64,000 nucleotides of DNA, taken from contig CAJNDS010001402.1 in the NCBI GenBank assembly GCA_905221605.1, positions 670,001-734,000 of the forward strand. Direction: 5' to 3'. A program made the position numbers and the translations under genes. Origin of the DNA: Symbiodinium natans (taxonomy: Eukaryota > Sar > Dinophyceae > Suessiales > Symbiodiniaceae). Positions within the stretch are counted from its first letter, which is position 1; the number at the start of each line of letters is the position of its first letter. This document shows, in pieces, positions 63,409 through 64,000 of this stretch. Under the pieces are notes generated by a model, which was not told the origin of the DNA, did not search any database, and worked only from the letters and a program-made list of their open reading frames with translations.

Positions 63409-63897
63409 TTGCACTTCCACGTATTTTATGCAAATGTCTGCCTGCACACCCCTAAACCAAATTGTCCGTTGTATGCTCAGTCCTTTGCCGAAGTCCCGAA
63501 CTCATCCCATGTTGCTTGCTGTCCATGCCTTCAAGCCAGCAGGAAAATACGTCGCCACTGGGACGCGGGAAGGGCGTTACTACCCAAGATCTTCAACAAC
63601 TCCTGCCAGATGCCACTTGACAGTCTGGACATGACTTGCGACGCGCGACCTTTTTTTTCTCGAGAGCTGCGGCCTACTCTAAGTTTTTTAGCCACTGGCA
63701 TCGAGGAAGTACCAGACACTGGGACCACGGAGTTCGTCGGTATGCCCGATCAGGACCTCTGGGCGTTTCGGAGTTGCCAAAAGCCCCTACCCCGAATAGC
63801 TGGCCCTGTACACTCCGCAGCTCCAGCCCAAGCTACCCGAAAGAAGATGTTAGGGCCCTTTTTCGGGTTTCTGGTGTCAACTTCGACACCATCTTAA
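63409..63897 (+). CDS. Possible 162-codon ORF, unknown
   Basis: ORF open to 63897. The middle and end read protein-like (DSLDMTCDARPFFSREL, LSFLATGIEEVPDTGTTEFV, GMPDQDLWAFRSCQKPLP). The N-terminal part is weaker and a splice acceptor near 63480-63590 is possible. Confidence 0.4.
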   Translation: MHFHVFYANVCLHTPKPNCPLYAQSFAEVPNSSHVACCPCLQASRKIRRHWDAGRALLPKIFNNSCQMPLDSLDMTCDARPFFSRELRPTLSFLATGIEEVPDTGTTEFVGMPDQDLWAFRSCQKPLPRIAGPVHSAAPAQATRKKMLGPFFGFLVSTSTPS

Positions 63898-64000
63898 GGG
63901 ACTGGGGTCCAACCATACCTTTCTCGGGGTTCAAGGGAGTGATTTTCTGGGATGTAGAGGGTTTCTTTCTTGGCCGGATCGAATTGCGCTCGGCTCTTGC

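Overview
The window is nuclear DNA of a eukaryote, most likely a dinoflagellate (a Symbiodiniaceae-like alga is my guess; a chromerid is the main alternative). The grounds are mid-range GC, short exons separated by long introns, splice sites that fit AG|G at acceptors and often use GC instead of GT at donors, several intron-poor ORFs between the spliced genes, and degenerate plant-type telomere motifs (TTTAGGG/CCCTAAA) scattered through nearly all non-coding DNA. There are no bacterial operons, no CRISPR array, and no rRNA or tRNA gene that I could recognise. All exon-intron models were assembled by eye from reading frame, splice-site consensus and phase matching; no transcript evidence was available, so exon ends are approximate.

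Layout. 0-5.4 kb: a broken minus-strand ORF, an intronless F-box-like ORF (1145-1870), a 0.6 kb TG/TGC microsatellite, and a small four-exon gene (3707-5358). 6.2-10.2 kb: a long imperfect hairpin of C-rich and G-rich minisatellite arms, then a 3 kb mosaic of five tandem-repeat families. 10.6-14.5 kb: telomere-like arrays, a pair of paralogous exons, and a multi-exon gene of unknown function. 16.2-45.9 kb: exons in conserved order that together carry all three signature motifs of a mitochondrial carrier (SLC25). Between them lie an ORF at 16.9 kb, an OAS/CD-NTase-like nucleotidyltransferase locus (18.2-19.8 kb), a seven-exon gene (23.6-26.5 kb), a polytopic membrane-protein gene (29.5-37.5 kb) whose interior holds an A-B-B-A' repeat block, a small spliced gene (38.1-38.8 kb) and a PPPDE/DeSI-like ORF (38.8-39.9 kb). 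47-54 kb: mostly minus-strand coding-like ORFs, several tandemly duplicated and decayed. 54.8-64 kb: a 120 bp tandem repeat, a second diverged copy of the carrier region, microsatellites, a partial inverted-repeat element and some weakly supported exons.

Function. The recognisable products are a mitochondrial inner-membrane carrier, a possible second-messenger or RNA-type nucleotidyltransferase, a permuted-papain-fold peptidase-like protein, and an F-box-like protein. I see no pathway linking them. The most notable structural points are the spread-out carrier exons, repeated GC donors, several candidate introns of only 37-45 nt, and the amount of local duplication.
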